DNA of 64,000 nt from Burkholderia pseudomultivorans (GCF_902499075.1 NZ_CABVPP010000010.1:62001-126000); one strand, 5' to 3'. Shown: positions 8,971 to 18,557, numbered from the stretch's first letter. Notes: generated from the letters alone by a model not told the origin. A program made the numbers and translations.

Positions 8971-8988
8971 AAAATAGAACGACCGTTC
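8947..8988 (+). promoter_or_regulatory. Candidate promoter with TetR-type palindrome upstream of etfBA
   Basis: TTGCGT (8947-8952), a 17-base spacer and TAAAAT (8970-8975) resemble a sigma-70 promoter. The perfect inverted repeat GAACG-AC-CGTTC (8977-8988) follows immediately, flanked by AATA and CTATT, the style of a TetR-family operator. The -35 falls in the loop of the metQ terminator, which weakens the promoter call. etfB starts 130 bases downstream. Confidence 0.4.
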
Positions 8989-9118
8989 GCTATTGCTGAC
9001 GCGCTGCAAAAAGGCGCTATCCTCGATAGCCACGAAGGATTGGTCCGCTTGGCCGCGCAGTCACGAGGCCTCGCTATAGAATGGCCTCTGGTCGTATTCG
9101 TAACTTTGGAGCGTGTGC

Positions 9119-9868
9119 ATGAAAATCCTGGTGCCAGTGAAAAGAGTGGTCGATTACAACGTGAAGGTCCGCGTGAAGTCGGACAACACGGGCGTCGATA
9201 TCGCGAACGTGAAGATGTCGATGAACCCGTTCGACGAGATCGCCGTTGAGGAAGCCGTGCGCCTGAAGGAAGCCGGTGTCGCGACCGAAGTGGTGGCGGT
9301 GTCGGTGGGCGTCGCGCAGGCGCAGGAAACGCTGCGCACGGCGCTGGCGATCGGCGCGGATCGCGCGATCCTCGTCGAGTCGAACGACGGCGTCGAGCCG
9401 CTGGCCGTCGCGAAGATCCTGAAGGCGCTGGTCGACAAGGAACAGCCGCAGCTCGTGATCCTCGGCAAGCAGGCAATCGACGACGATTCGAACCAGACCG
9501 GCCAGATGCTGGCTGCGCTGGCAGGCCTGCCGCAGGCGACGTTCGCATCGAAGGTGACGATCGCCGACGGCAAGGCGACCGTGGCACGCGAAGTCGACGG
9601 CGGCGCGGAAACGCTGTCGCTGACGCTGCCGGCGGTGGTCACCACCGACCTGCGCCTGAACGAGCCGCGCTACGTGACGCTGCCGAACATCATGAAGGCG
9701 AAGAAGAAGCCGCTGGAAACGGTGAAGCCCGAAGACCTGGGTGTGGACGTCGCGCCGCGTCTGAAGACGCTGAAGGTAGCGGAGCCGCCGAAGCGCGCGG
9801 CCGGCGTGAAGGTGCCGGACGTGAAGACGCTGGTCGAGAAGCTGAAGACCGAAGCCAAGGTGCTGTAA
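9119..9868 (+). CDS. etfB: Electron transfer flavoprotein, beta subunit
   Basis: 249 residues, the standard length. The ETF heterodimer carries electrons from acyl-CoA dehydrogenases and other flavoenzymes to ETF-ubiquinone oxidoreductase; the beta subunit binds AMP. It begins [18 protein letters not shown], has the [16 protein letters not shown] motif and ends with a lysine-rich tail. ATG 9119 is preferred over the in-frame GTG 9113 because homologues begin MKIL and GGAG lies 8 bases upstream. etfA follows 16 bases after the stop. Confidence 0.96.
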   Translation: MKILVPVKRVVDYNVKVRVKSDNTGVDIANVKMSMNPFDEIAVEEAVRLKEAGVATEVVAVSVGVAQAQETLRTALAIGADRAILVESNDGVEPLAVAKILKALVDKEQPQLVILGKQAIDDDSNQTGQMLAALAGLPQATFASKVTIADGKATVAREVDGGAETLSLTLPAVVTTDLRLNEPRYVTLPNIMKAKKKPLETVKPEDLGVDVAPRLKTLKVAEPPKRAAGVKVPDVKTLVEKLKTEAKVL

Positions 9869-9884
9869 GAGGGAGCGGATAGAA

Positions 9885-10820
9885 ATGACGATTCTGGTTA
9901 TTGCGGAACACGACAACGCGTCGATCAAGGCCGCGACGCTGAACACGGTGGCGGCGGCGCAGAAGATCGGCGGCGACATCCACGTGCTGGTCGCGGGTCA
10001 CAATGCGCAAGCGGCTGCGGACGCAGCAGCGAAGATCGCCGGCGTGTCGAAGGTGCTGCTGGCCGACGCGCCGCAGCTCGAAGCGGGCCTCGCGGAAAAC
10101 GTCGAAGCAACGGCGCTGAACATTGCGAAGGACTACTCGCACATCCTCGCGCCGGCAACCGCGTACGGCAAGAACATCGCACCGCGTATCGCCGCGAAGC
10201 TCGACGTCGCGCAGATCTCGGACATCACGGCGGTCGACAGTGCCGACACGTTCGAGCGCCCGATCTACGCGGGCAACGCGATCGCGACGGTGCAGTCGAG
10301 CGACCCGATCAAGGTGATCACGGTGCGTGCGACGGGTTTCGATCCGGTTGCAGCCGAAGGCGGCAGCGCATCGGTCGAGAAGATCGAAGCGGCGGCCGAT
10401 GCAGGCAAGTCGCAGTTCGTCAGCCGTGAAGTGACGAAGCTGGACCGTCCGGAACTGACGTCGGCGAGCATCATCGTGTCGGGCGGTCGTGGCCTGGGCA
10501 GCGGCGAGAACTACACGAAGGTGCTGGAGCCGCTGGCGGACAAGCTGTCGGCCGCACTCGGCGCCTCGCGCGCAGCAGTGGACGCGGGCTATGTGCCGAA
10601 CGACTACCAGGTCGGCCAGACCGGCAAGATCGTCGCGCCGCAGTTGTATATCGCGGTGGGTATCTCGGGTGCAATCCAGCATCTGGCCGGCATGAAGGAT
10701 TCGAAAGTGATCGTCGCGATCAACAAGGATCCCGAAGCACCGATCTTCAGCGTGGCCGACTACGGTCTCGTCGGCGATCTGTTCGCGCTCGTGCCGGAAC
10801 TCGTGAGCGAGCTCGGCTGA
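9885..10820 (+). CDS. etfA: Electron transfer flavoprotein, alpha subunit
   Basis: 311 residues. The alpha subunit carries the FAD site: [12 protein letters not shown] near residue 203, and the C-terminal motifs [28 protein letters not shown] and [20 protein letters not shown] (FAD-binding domain signature). It starts at ATG 9885 after GGGAGCGGA. It is the second gene of etfBA and ends at a terminator 36 bases on. Confidence 0.97.
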   Translation: MTILVIAEHDNASIKAATLNTVAAAQKIGGDIHVLVAGHNAQAAADAAAKIAGVSKVLLADAPQLEAGLAENVEATALNIAKDYSHILAPATAYGKNIAPRIAAKLDVAQISDITAVDSADTFERPIYAGNAIATVQSSDPIKVITVRATGFDPVAAEGGSASVEKIEAAADAGKSQFVSREVTKLDRPELTSASIIVSGGRGLGSGENYTKVLEPLADKLSAALGASRAAVDAGYVPNDYQVGQTGKIVAPQLYIAVGISGAIQHLAGMKDSKVIVAINKDPEAPIFSVADYGLVGDLFALVPELVSELG

Positions 10821-10855
10821 GTGGCGTGACGCTGCAGCGATAAGCACACGAAGCA

Positions 10856-10883
10856 AGGGGCGCGACGAGCGCCCCCTTTTTTT
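10856..10883 (+). terminator. Rho-independent terminator of etfBA
   Basis: GGGGCGC (10857-10863), loop GACGA and GCGCCCC (10869-10875), followed by seven T residues at 10877-10883. Confidence 0.85.
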
Positions 10884-10999
10884 GCGCCAGCGCCATCGTC
10901 GTCGGCAGAAGACGAAAGAACGCGACGTGCCACGCGCGATGTCGCCTCCGGCGCGCGTCGACGACAGCCCCGTCCTGCCGCCGATCGGCAGCATGCCGC

Positions 11000-11027
11000 A
11001 AAAAAGAAAAAGCGCCCGCGGGGGCGC
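11000..11027 (-). terminator. Rho-independent terminator of dadA
   Basis: On the minus strand a GCGCCC/GGGCGC hairpin is followed by TTTTTCTTTTT (plus-strand 11000-11011 is A-rich). It lies 44 bases beyond the dadA stop. Confidence 0.75.
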
Positions 11028-11070
11028 CTGGTTTGTCGCACCGACCGGCCCGCATGCGGGCCGTCGCCGC

Positions 11071-12357
11071 TTATGCGTAGGCCGGGCGCGTCTGGCCCGC
11101 GACGTCCTTCAGGTAGCGGTGCACCGACAGGTCGTCGGCCTGGATCGCCGGCTTCTTGCCCGAGATCAGATCTGCGAGCAGCTGGCCGGAGCCGCACGAC
11201 ATCGTCCAGCCGAGCGTGCCGTGGCCGGTGTTCAGGAACAGGTTCGACACCGGCGTGCGGCCGACGATCGGCGTGCCGTCCGGCGTCATCGGGCGCAGGC
11301 CGGTCCAGAACGTCGCCTTCGACGTGTCGCCGCCGCCCGGGAACAGGTCGTTCACGCACATTTCGAGCGTCTCCCGGCGTGCCGCGCGCAGGTTCTTGTC
11401 GAAGCCGACGATCTCCGCCATGCCGCCGACGCGGATCCGTTGGTCGAAGCGCGTGATCGCGATCTTGTAGGTCTCGTCGAGCACGGTCGACACCGGCGCG
11501 GCCGCCGCATCGACGATCGGCGCGGTGATCGAATAGCCCTTCAGCGGGTAGACGGGGATCTTCATCAGGTTCGCGACGAAGTTCGTCGAGTACGAGCCGA
11601 GCGCGACGACGTACGCGTCCGCGCGCACCGTCTCGCTGCCGCACTGCACGCCGGCGATCCTGCCGCCCGCGATCGCGAGTGCGTCGATCGGCGTGTTGTA
11701 GCGGAACTTGACGCCCAGCGATTCGGCGAGCGCCGCGAGGCGCGTCGTGAACAGCTGGCAGTCGCCCGTTTCGTCGCCCGGCAGGCGCAGGCCGCCCGTC
11801 AGCTTGTGCGACACGGCGGCGAGCGCCGGTTCGGCATTCTTCAGCTCGGCCGGCGACAGCAGTTCGAACGGCACGTTCGCTTCCCGCAGCACGGCGATGT
11901 CCTTCGCCGCGCCGTCGAGCTGCTGCTGCGTGCGGAACAGCTGCAGCGTGCCGCCCGTGCGGCCTTCGTACTGGATGCCGGTATCGGCGCGCAGCGCCTG
12001 CAGGCAGTCGCGGCTGTATTCGGCGAGTCGGACCATGCGGCCCTTGTTGACGGCATAGCGCTCGGCCGTGCAGTTGCGCAGCATCTGCCACATCCACTGA
12101 AGCTGGAAGCGCGTGCCGTCAAGGCGGATCGCGAGCGGCGCATGCTTTTCGAACATCCACTTGACAGCCTTCAGCGGCACACCGGGCGCGGCCCACGGCG
12201 CCGCATAGCCGGGCGAAATCTGACCGGCGTTCGCGAAGCTCGTCTCGAGTGCCGGGCCGGCTTCCCGGTCGATCACCGTGACTTCATGACCGGCGCGTGC
12301 GAGGTAATACGCGCTCGCCACGCCCACCACACCGCTGCCCAGAATGACGACTCGCAT
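11071..12357 (-). CDS. dadA: D-amino acid dehydrogenase (quinone), small subunit
   Basis: 428 residues. FAD enzyme that oxidatively deaminates D-amino acids, chiefly D-alanine, at the inner membrane face. The dinucleotide-binding GSGVVG is at residues 7-12 and is followed by [16 protein letters not shown]. Also visible are [19 protein letters not shown], typical of DadA, and the C-terminal [16 protein letters not shown]. It is divergently transcribed from an Lrp/AsnC regulator with an AT-rich 145-base gap, which suggests amino-acid-responsive control. There is no adjacent racemase gene (dadX). Confidence 0.94.
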   Translation of the reverse strand: MRVVILGSGVVGVASAYYLARAGHEVTVIDREAGPALETSFANAGQISPGYAAPWAAPGVPLKAVKWMFEKHAPLAIRLDGTRFQLQWMWQMLRNCTAERYAVNKGRMVRLAEYSRDCLQALRADTGIQYEGRTGGTLQLFRTQQQLDGAAKDIAVLREANVPFELLSPAELKNAEPALAAVSHKLTGGLRLPGDETGDCQLFTTRLAALAESLGVKFRYNTPIDALAIAGGRIAGVQCGSETVRADAYVVALGSYSTNFVANLMKIPVYPLKGYSITAPIVDAAAAPVSTVLDETYKIAITRFDQRIRVGGMAEIVGFDKNLRAARRETLEMCVNDLFPGGGDTSKATFWTGLRPMTPDGTPIVGRTPVSNLFLNTGHGTLGWTMSCGSGQLLADLISGKKPAIQADDLSVHRYLKDVAGQTRPAYA

Positions 12358-12460
12358 AGCTGCTCCAGATGGAAGGAATTAGGTCGAGGCCGGGCGCACC
12401 TGCGTCTCCGTGTAACCTCTATCTGATCTAGTTTTTTGCGCTATGGTATTGTCGAATGTG

Positions 12461-12490
12461 CAGGTTTTGTTATCGTATTTTTCAGGTTTT
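12461..12490. promoter_or_regulatory. CAGGTTTT direct repeats in the dadA/lrp intergenic region
   Basis: Two CAGGTTTT copies start at 12461 and 12483, 22 bases apart (two helical turns), in an unusually AT-rich island (about 12428-12502) between the divergent dadA and Lrp-type genes. In-phase repeats fit a multimeric Lrp-family regulator, but the match to a known consensus is poor. Confidence 0.3.
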
Positions 12491-12502
12491 CAGCAGAAAC
12501 AA

Positions 12503-12991
12503 ATGAGAACGCAACGTCAGCCAGTACGCACGCTCGACAAGCTCGACCGGCGCATCCTCAAGCTGCTCCAGAACGACGGCCGGATGGCGATGAAGGACCT
12601 CGCGGAACAGGTCGGACTGACCGTCACGCCGTGCATCGAGCGCGTGCGGCGGATGGAGCGCGACGGCGTGATCACCGGCTATCACGCGCGCGTCGATCCG
12701 GCCCAGCTCGGCGCGGCGCTGCTCGTGTTCGTCGAGATCACGCTCGGCCACAAGGGCGGCAACATGTTCGAGCAGTTCCGCCGCGAAGTGATGAAGATCG
12801 ACGAGGTGCTCGAATGCCATCTCGTGTCGGGCGATTTCGACTATCTGATCAAGGCGCGCATCGGCGAGATGGCCGACTACCGGAAGCTGCTCGGCGACAT
12901 CCTGCTGCAGCTGCCCGGTGCCGTGCAGTCGAAGAGCTATGTGGTGATGGAGGAAATCAAGGAGACGCTGACGATCTCGGTCGGCGAATGA
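12503..12991 (+). CDS. Lrp/AsnC-family transcriptional regulator
   Basis: 162 residues, the usual size. The N-terminal helix-turn-helix spans about residues 12-60 (LDKLDRRILKLLQNDGRMAMKDLAEQVGL, then TPCIERVRRMERDGVITGY). The C-terminal RAM ligand-binding and oligomerisation domain follows (EITLGHKGGN, VLECHLVSGDFDYLIKAR). ATG 12503 is chosen because MRTQRQPVRTLDKLD is the family start; the open frame begins at 12443. It is closely related to Lrp and BkdR and sits head-to-head with dadA, which it probably regulates. Confidence 0.92.
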   Translation: MRTQRQPVRTLDKLDRRILKLLQNDGRMAMKDLAEQVGLTVTPCIERVRRMERDGVITGYHARVDPAQLGAALLVFVEITLGHKGGNMFEQFRREVMKIDEVLECHLVSGDFDYLIKARIGEMADYRKLLGDILLQLPGAVQSKSYVVMEEIKETLTISVGE

Positions 12992-13059
12992 GCGCCTGAC
13001 GGCGCACGGTTGGCCGCGTCGTCGGACCCCTTATCCCCCGCTTGGCATGCTGCGCCCAA

Positions 13060-13079
13060 TACTGTATAAATATCCAGTA
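13060..13079 (+). promoter_or_regulatory. LexA (SOS) box
   Basis: TACTGTATAAATATCCAGTA matches the enterobacterial SOS box TACTGTATATATATACAGTA at 18 of 20 positions and has the core CTG-N10-CAG. It sits in a larger perfect inverted repeat with 15-base arms (13050-13064 and 13075-13089). It ends 26 bases before the ATG of the radical SAM gene, a position suited to repression. Confidence 0.85.
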
Positions 13080-13105
13080 TTGGGCGCAGGCGAACGGGTG
13101 GGCAT

Positions 13106-14272
13106 ATGGACGAGCGGTCCGACAACGAATTTCCGATAGCGCCGCCGGCACCCCGCAAGGGGCGCGGTGCGGTCGACAATCTGCAGGGGCGGTACGAGAC
13201 GGCATTGCGCGAAACCGTCGACGACGGCTGGACGCACGAGTCGGACGATGCCGACCTGCCCGCGCCGCTGCGCACGCAGGTGTTCGAGGAGCGTGCGAAG
13301 AGCATCCTCACGCACAACCGGTCGCCGGACATTCCGTTCAGCGTGTCGCTCAATCCGTATCGCGGCTGCGAGCACGGCTGCATCTACTGTTTCGCGCGGC
13401 CGACGCACAGCTATCTCGGCCTGTCGCCGGGGCTCGATTTCGAAAGCCGGATCTATGCGAAGGTCAACGCGGCCGAACTGCTCGAGCGCGAGATTTCACG
13501 CAAGCGCTACGTGCCGGAGCCGATCGCGCTGGGCGTCAATACCGACGCGTACCAGCCGGTCGAGCGCGACCTGCGCATCACGCGCAGCGTGATCCAGGTG
13601 ATGCACGATCGCGGGCTGCCGTTTGCGGCGATCACGAAATCGTCGCTGATCGAGCGCGATCTCGACCTGCTCGCGCCGATGGCCGAGCGCGGGCAGGTGA
13701 TGGCCGCCGTCACGATCACGACGCTCGACGCGGATCTCGCGCGCACGCTGGAGCCGCGCGCGGCGACGCCGGCGCGGCGGCTGCGCACGATCCGCGCGCT
13801 GCGCGACGCGGGCGTGCCGGTCGGCGTAAGCATCGCGCCGATGATTCCGTTCGTCACCGAGCCCGATATGGAGCGTGTGCTCGAGGCGTGTGCGGAAGCC
13901 GGCGCGACGCATGCGAGCTACATCATCCTGCGGCTGCCGTGGGAGGTCGCGCCGTTGTTCAAGCACTGGCTGGCCGCGCATTTCCCCGATCGCGCGGAGC
14001 GCGTGATGAATCGCGTGCGCGACATGCGCGGCGGCAAGGACTACGACTCGGATTTCTCGAAGCGGATGAAGGGCGAGGGGATCTGGGCCGACCTGCTGAG
14101 GCAGCGCTTCCGTCAGGCGGTCAAGCGGCTCGGGTTGAACGAGCGCAACAACGGCATCCTCGACCTGTCGCAGTTTCGCGGCACATCGGCGAGTGTCGCG
14201 GCAGCGACGCGTGCCACGGTCAGGACGGCCGCCGCGAAGTCGCGCGACGACACGCAGTTGAGCCTGTTCTGA
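13106..14272 (+). CDS. PA0069-family radical SAM protein (spore photoproduct lyase-like)
   Basis: 388 residues. A [4Fe-4S] radical SAM enzyme with the cluster motif CEHGCIYC (Cys 88, 92, 95) after SLNPYRG, followed by ARPTHSYLGLSPGLDFE, hallmarks of the PA0069/Rv2578c family related to SplB. The region ITKSSLIERDLDLLAPMA and NTDAYQPVER are also family-typical. The substrate is unknown; relatives repair UV photoproducts or act in DNA metabolism. ATG 13106 follows GGGTGGG. A LexA box directly upstream suggests an SOS-induced role in DNA repair. The last 40 residues are basic and Ala/Thr-rich. Confidence 0.9.
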   Translation: MDERSDNEFPIAPPAPRKGRGAVDNLQGRYETALRETVDDGWTHESDDADLPAPLRTQVFEERAKSILTHNRSPDIPFSVSLNPYRGCEHGCIYCFARPTHSYLGLSPGLDFESRIYAKVNAAELLEREISRKRYVPEPIALGVNTDAYQPVERDLRITRSVIQVMHDRGLPFAAITKSSLIERDLDLLAPMAERGQVMAAVTITTLDADLARTLEPRAATPARRLRTIRALRDAGVPVGVSIAPMIPFVTEPDMERVLEACAEAGATHASYIILRLPWEVAPLFKHWLAAHFPDRAERVMNRVRDMRGGKDYDSDFSKRMKGEGIWADLLRQRFRQAVKRLGLNERNNGILDLSQFRGTSASVAAATRATVRTAAAKSRDDTQLSLF

Positions 14273-14303
14273 ACGGCGCTGCGTGCGCCGCTGCACGCAG
14301 CGC

Positions 14304-14771
14304 TTATTGCGAAAGCTGCTTCGCCGCTTCGACCTGTGACTCGAAATATGTCTGGAACGACAGCGCGAGCGCGGTCATCAGCAGGAATGCGCCGATCAGC
14401 AGCGAGAAGATGACGATGAAGATCACCGTCCAGCCGGAGCGGCTGTGCTTGCCGGTGTCGGCATTGAACTGCGCATCCCATTTCTCGTCCGGGCGCAGCC
14501 CGTAGACGAGCGCGGCCAGGAATGCGGCGAGCAGCGAGATCGCGCCGGGCACTGCGAGCCACCAGCCGAGGCCGGCGCTGCGCTGGGTCGCCGCGAGCAG
14601 CAGGAAGCCGGGGATGCCGACCAGCGTCGCGAGCAGGTGCGCCCAGCCGTATACGTCCCGAAAGCCGTACAGATAGAAGCGGTGCGCGCCGAGCGAGCCG
14701 AGCAGGAACGCGAGGGCGGCGGTGAGCGTCTTGGAGCGGAAACGGCGGGAAGGGGCGGTGCTGCTGGACAT
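14304..14771 (-). CDS. TM2 domain-containing membrane protein
   Basis: 155 residues from ATG 14771. The open frame continues to 14840, but the upstream residues are low complexity. After a basic start (RRFRSKT) there is a TM2 unit: hydrophobic helix AALAFLLGSLGAHRFYLYG, the turn motif GAHRFYLYGF, and a second helix (GWAHLLATLVGIPGFLLL). Two more spans follow (WWLAVPGAISLLAAFLAALVYG and VIFIVIFSLLIGAFLLMTALAL). TM2 proteins have no settled bacterial function. It is convergent with the radical SAM gene. Confidence 0.8.
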   Translation of the reverse strand: MSSSTAPSRRFRSKTLTAALAFLLGSLGAHRFYLYGFRDVYGWAHLLATLVGIPGFLLLAATQRSAGLGWWLAVPGAISLLAAFLAALVYGLRPDEKWDAQFNADTGKHSRSGWTVIFIVIFSLLIGAFLLMTALALSFQTYFESQVEAAKQLSQ

Positions 14772-14880
14772 GGATGGCGGCGTATTGTCGTTGGCATGGG
14801 CAGCCGGCGGGCCGGCGCGGGCGTGCGGCCCGGCACGCATTCTACGATGCCCGGTCGGGCCCGGTCACCCCTGGCCTGCG

Positions 14881-16020
14881 TCAAGGTGACGCATAGGTGA
14901 CGCGGTAGATCGCGCCGGCGTAATCGTCGCTGATGAGCAGCGAGCCGTCCGGCAGCGGCAGCACGTCGGCGGGGCGCCCCCACACGGTGCCGTCGGCGCG
15001 CAGCCAGCCGGTGACGAACGGTGTCTGCCGGGCCTGGCTGCCGTCCGCGGACACCACCGCGCGCATCACGCGATAGCCGACCTTCGTGCTGCGGTTCCAC
15101 GAGCCGTGCTCGGCGATGAACACGTTGTTGCGGTACGACGCGGGGAACATCGGCCCCGTATAGAAGCGCATCCCGAGCGCCGCGACGTGCGCGCCAAGCT
15201 TCAGCACGGGCGGCGCATAACGGCGGCACGCGTCGGCGCTGCCGAATTCGGGGTCGGGCGTGTCGCCGCCGTGACAATACGGAAAGCCGAAATCGAGGCC
15301 CGCGCGCGGCGCGCGATTCAGCTTGTCGTCGGGCACGTCGTCGCCCATCATGTCTCGGCCGTTATCGGTAAACCACAGCTCGCGCGAATCGGGATGCCAT
15401 GCGAAGCCGACCGTATTGCGCACGCCGCGTGCGAAGACTTCGCGTCCGCTGCCGTCGGCGTTCATGCGGGCGATGATCGCGTAGCGGCTGCGATCGGCGA
15501 GGCAGACGTTGCACGGCGCGCCGGTCGGCACGTACAGCTTGCCGTCCGGACCGAACGCGATGAACTTCCAGCCGTGGTGGTGCTCGGTCGGCAGCGCGTC
15601 GGTCACGACCGCCGGCGCGGGCGGGTTGGCGAGACGGTCGTCGACATGGTCGATGCGCAGGATGCGCGATACCGCGGATATATAGAGCGCGCCGTCGCGG
15701 TACGCGACACCGACCGGCATGTCGAGCCCGGACGCGATCACGTGGCGGGCAGTGATCCGGCCCTCGTGCATCACGAGTGCGTGCACGCGGCCCTCGCGGG
15801 TGCCGACATACAGGATGCCGCGCGGCGACCAGGCCATTTCGCGCGCGCTAGGCACCGCATCGGTCAGCACGTCCACGTGAAAGCCGGGCGGTACGACGAG
15901 TTCGCCGACCGGCAGCGCCGCGGCGGCGCACGTCGCGGACGCGAGACAGGCAAGGCCGGCAAGCAGCCCCGCGAGGCGGTGCTGCGCGCGGCGCGGGAGG
16001 GCGGCGCGAAGAAGCGGCAT
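14881..16020 (-). CDS. PQQ-dependent sugar dehydrogenase-like (sorbosone dehydrogenase family), periplasmic
   Basis: 379 residues. The N-terminus is a signal peptide ending near CAAAALPVG. The rest is a six-bladed beta-propeller of the glucose/sorbosone dehydrogenase family: [89 protein letters not shown] and [11 protein letters not shown]. Relatives oxidise sugars with PQQ, but many family members have no proven activity. A PCNVC pair of cysteines lies near residue 178. No PQQ biosynthesis genes are nearby. It reads away from rpsP. Confidence 0.85.
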   Translation of the reverse strand: MPLLRAALPRRAQHRLAGLLAGLACLASATCAAAALPVGELVVPPGFHVDVLTDAVPSAREMAWSPRGILYVGTREGRVHALVMHEGRITARHVIASGLDMPVGVAYRDGALYISAVSRILRIDHVDDRLANPPAPAVVTDALPTEHHHGWKFIAFGPDGKLYVPTGAPCNVCLADRSRYAIIARMNADGSGREVFARGVRNTVGFAWHPDSRELWFTDNGRDMMGDDVPDDKLNRAPRAGLDFGFPYCHGGDTPDPEFGSADACRRYAPPVLKLGAHVAALGMRFYTGPMFPASYRNNVFIAEHGSWNRSTKVGYRVMRAVVSADGSQARQTPFVTGWLRADGTVWGRPADVLPLPDGSLLISDDYAGAIYRVTYASP

Positions 16021-16099
16021 GGCGGCGGGAAACGGTCGCGGACACGACGATTGTATGCCCGGCCGGCAGACCGCCCGCGGATTTTTTGCGCGTAAGTGT

Positions 16100-16128
16100 T
16101 TGTTGTACCTCCAGTTTCCAGCTATAAT
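16100..16128 (+). promoter_or_regulatory. Sigma-70 promoter of the rpsP operon
   Basis: TTGTTG (16100-16105), a 17-base spacer and a consensus TATAAT (16123-16128) lie 46 bases before the rpsP start, in an AT-richer stretch. It is placed to drive rpsP-rimM-trmD and possibly rplS. Confidence 0.7.
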
Positions 16129-16174
16129 CGCGTGTTTCAGTAGTTTCGAACCCGGTTTTCCCGAAGGATTTCAT

Positions 16175-16429
16175 ATGGTTATCATCCGTCTGGCTCGCGG
16201 CGGCTCGAAGAAGCGCCCGTTCTACAACATCGTCGCTACCGATTCGCGCAACCGTCGTGACGGCCGCTTCATCGAGCGCGTCGGCTTCTACAACCCGGTC
16301 GCGACGAAGGGCGAAGCCCTGCGTATCGCCCAAGATCGCCTGACGTACTGGCAAGGTGTTGGCGCGCAACTGTCGCCGACCGTCCAGCGTCTCGTGAAGG
16401 AAGCGCAAAAGGCGCAGCCGGCTGCCTAA
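16175..16429 (+). CDS. rpsP: 30S ribosomal protein S16
   Basis: 84 residues, the standard S16 size. It starts [20 protein letters not shown] and contains [13 protein letters not shown], both conserved throughout bacteria. S16 is needed for early 30S assembly. ATG 16175 follows GAAGGA. It is first in the rpsP-rimM-trmD-rplS operon, conserved in proteobacteria, and rimM begins 42 bases after the stop. Confidence 0.98.
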   Translation: MVIIRLARGGSKKRPFYNIVATDSRNRRDGRFIERVGFYNPVATKGEALRIAQDRLTYWQGVGAQLSPTVQRLVKEAQKAQPAA

Positions 16430-16471
16430 CATGGCGCGGTGTGCCGGTCGTGCCGGCTGTGAGGTGTATTG

Positions 16472-17149
16472 ATGTCGGATCACGATTCCGGTAACGCAAG
16501 GCGCGGGCGAGCGTCGTTCGGCGCATTCGTCCGCAAGCCGGTCGAGCGCGGCGATGCCGCGAGTGCCGGTGCGGCTGCCCGACAGGACAGTCTCGAAGCG
16601 GTGCAAACCCTCCCCGACGATGCCGTCGAGGTGGGGGCGGTGGTCGACGCCTACGGCCTGAAAGGCTGGCTCAAGGTGGCGGCTCACGCCGATGCCGGTC
16701 GCGGTGGCGACGCGCTGCTCAAGGCGCGCCGCTGGTGGCTGGAAAAGGGTGCGCAGCGGTTTTCCGCTCGCATCATGCAGTCGAAGACGCACGGCGACAC
16801 GGTCGTCGCGCAACCCGCGGGCGTCAGCGACCGCGATGCCGCGCTGGCTTTGCGCGGCTTTCGCGTGTTCGTGCGCCGGGAAGATTTTCCGGCACTGGCC
16901 GCGGACGAATTCTACTGGGTCGACCTGATCGGTCTCGAGGTCGTCAACGAGCAATCGGTGGCGCTCGGCAAGGTGGCCGGGATGATCGACAACAGCGCGC
17001 ATTCGATCATGCGCGTCGAGTATCCGTCGGTCGGCAAGGATGGGCGGCCCGTCACGGCCGAGCGGCTGATTCCGTTCGTCGGCGTATACGTGAAGACGGT
17101 GGACCAGGCGGCGCGACGCATTGTCGTCGACTGGGAAGCCGATTACTGA
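16472..17149 (+). CDS. rimM: Ribosome maturation factor RimM
   Basis: 225 residues. Binds S19 and assists 30S head maturation. The RimM N-terminal domain begins near residue 53 ([22 protein letters not shown]) and the PRC-barrel domain follows ([47 protein letters not shown]). The 50 residues before it are longer than in E. coli (182 residues total) and look disordered. GAGGTG lies upstream of ATG 16472; an in-frame TTG at 16469 is less likely. Only 1 base separates its stop from trmD. Confidence 0.95.
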   Translation: MSDHDSGNARRGRASFGAFVRKPVERGDAASAGAAARQDSLEAVQTLPDDAVEVGAVVDAYGLKGWLKVAAHADAGRGGDALLKARRWWLEKGAQRFSARIMQSKTHGDTVVAQPAGVSDRDAALALRGFRVFVRREDFPALAADEFYWVDLIGLEVVNEQSVALGKVAGMIDNSAHSIMRVEYPSVGKDGRPVTAERLIPFVGVYVKTVDQAARRIVVDWEADY

Positions 17150-17150
17150 A

Positions 17151-17945
17151 ATGAACCAGGCTACGGAGCGCGCGGTGCAGTTCGATGTCGTCTCGCTCTT
17201 TCCCGAAATGTTTCGTGCGCTGACCGACTGGGGTATCACCAGCCGGGCCGTCAAGCAGGAACGCTTCGGGCTGCGTACCTGGAATCCGCGTGATTTCACG
17301 ACGGACAACTACCGCACGGTCGACGATCGTCCGTACGGCGGCGGTCCGGGCATGGTGATGCTGGCCAGGCCGCTCGAGGCCGCGATCGACGCCGCGAAAG
17401 CGGCGCAGGCGGAGCAGGGCATCGCGAGCACGCGCGTCGTGATGATGTCGCCGCAGGGCGCGCCGTTCACGCACGAACGTGCGGTGCGGATGGCGCAGGA
17501 ACCCGGCGTCGTCGTGCTGTGCGGCCGCTACGAAGCGATCGACCAGCGCCTGCTCGATCGCTGCGTCGACGAGGAGATCAGTCTCGGCGATTTCGTGCTG
17601 TCGGGTGGCGAGTTGCCGGCGATGGCGATGATGGATGCCGTCGTGCGCCTGTTGCCCGGCGTGCTGAACGATGCGCAGTCGGCCGTTCAGGACAGCTTCG
17701 TCGACGGCCTGCTCGATTGTCCGCACTACACGCGTCCCGAGGAATACGAGGGCGTGCGCGTGCCGGACGTGCTGCTCGGCGGGCATCATGCCGAGATCGA
17801 GAAGTGGCGGCGCCAGGAAGCATTGAGGAATACGTGGCGGAAGCGGCCGGACCTGATCGTCCGGGCGCGCCGCGACAAGTTGCTGAGCCGTGCCGACGAG
17901 GCATGGCTTGCGAACCTCGCACGCGAAGCGAAGAACGCCTCCTGA
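17151..17945 (+). CDS. trmD: tRNA (guanine-37-N1)-methyltransferase
   Basis: 264 residues. SPOUT-class enzyme that methylates G37 of tRNAs reading CNN codons and prevents frameshifting. Visible motifs are [23 protein letters not shown], the AdoMet-knot loops [14 protein letters not shown] and [23 protein letters not shown], and the PHYTRPEEY near the C-terminus. ATG 17151 is 1 base after the rimM stop. It is third in the operon, and rplS is 133 bases downstream. Confidence 0.97.
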   Translation: MNQATERAVQFDVVSLFPEMFRALTDWGITSRAVKQERFGLRTWNPRDFTTDNYRTVDDRPYGGGPGMVMLARPLEAAIDAAKAAQAEQGIASTRVVMMSPQGAPFTHERAVRMAQEPGVVVLCGRYEAIDQRLLDRCVDEEISLGDFVLSGGELPAMAMMDAVVRLLPGVLNDAQSAVQDSFVDGLLDCPHYTRPEEYEGVRVPDVLLGGHHAEIEKWRRQEALRNTWRKRPDLIVRARRDKLLSRADEAWLANLAREAKNAS

Positions 17946-18078
17946 GGCGGTGTCGCGGGCGGGAAATGGCGGTGCCGTGCATGCGTGTGCGGCGCCTGAT
18001 GTGAACCCATCCTCTATCGGGGCCATGCCTGGAATCGGGCGGGCGCAAACGCCGACAAGATGGTTTTAGGAGTCAGTG

Positions 18079-18471
18079 ATGAATCTGATTGCAAAGCTTG
18101 AGCAGGAAGAAATCGAGCGCGCGCTCGCAGGCAAGTCGATCCCCGAATTCGCCCCGGGCGACACGGTGATCGTGAACGTGAACGTGGTTGAAGGTAACCG
18201 CAAGCGCGTTCAGGCTTACGAAGGCGTCGTGATCGCGAAGCGCAACCGTGGTCTGAACTCGTCGTTCATCGTCCGCAAGATCTCGTCGGGCGAAGGCGTC
18301 GAGCGTACGTTCCAGACGTACTCGCCGCTGCTGGCGAGCATCGTCGTGAAGCGCCGCGGCGACGTGCGTCGCGCGAAGCTGTACTACCTGCGCGAGCGTT
18401 CGGGCAAGTCGGCTCGAATCAAGGAAAAGCTGGTGTCGAAGGATCGCACCGCAGCAGCTTCCCAAGAGTAA
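18079..18471 (+). CDS. rplS: 50S ribosomal protein L19
   Basis: 130 residues. Located at the 30S-50S interface. It starts [19 protein letters not shown] and has [22 protein letters not shown] and the conserved [22 protein letters not shown] 18079 follows TTAGGAG; the in-frame GTG at 18076 is not needed. A 133-base leader separates it from trmD and may hold a regulatory structure. The gene ends at a strong terminator. Confidence 0.98.
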   Translation: MNLIAKLEQEEIERALAGKSIPEFAPGDTVIVNVNVVEGNRKRVQAYEGVVIAKRNRGLNSSFIVRKISSGEGVERTFQTYSPLLASIVVKRRGDVRRAKLYYLRERSGKSARIKEKLVSKDRTAAASQE

Positions 18472-18485
18472 GAGCTGTAAGGAAA

Positions 18486-18510
18486 AAGCACCCACCCGGG
18501 TGCTTTTTTC
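18486..18510 (+). terminator. Rho-independent terminator of the rpsP-rplS operon
   Basis: AAGCACCC (18486-18493), loop ACCC, then GGGTGCTT and further T residues to 18509, 15 bases after the rplS stop. Confidence 0.85.
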
Positions 18511-18557
18511 ATTCTGGCGCGACAATATCTCGATACGACACAAATCAGAGAGCTCCA

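Noticed and set aside
13060-13079. The TACTG...CAGTA palindrome as a transcription terminator
   Set aside because: It lacks a following T run and its centre is AT-rich, whereas the match to the LexA consensus is nearly complete.
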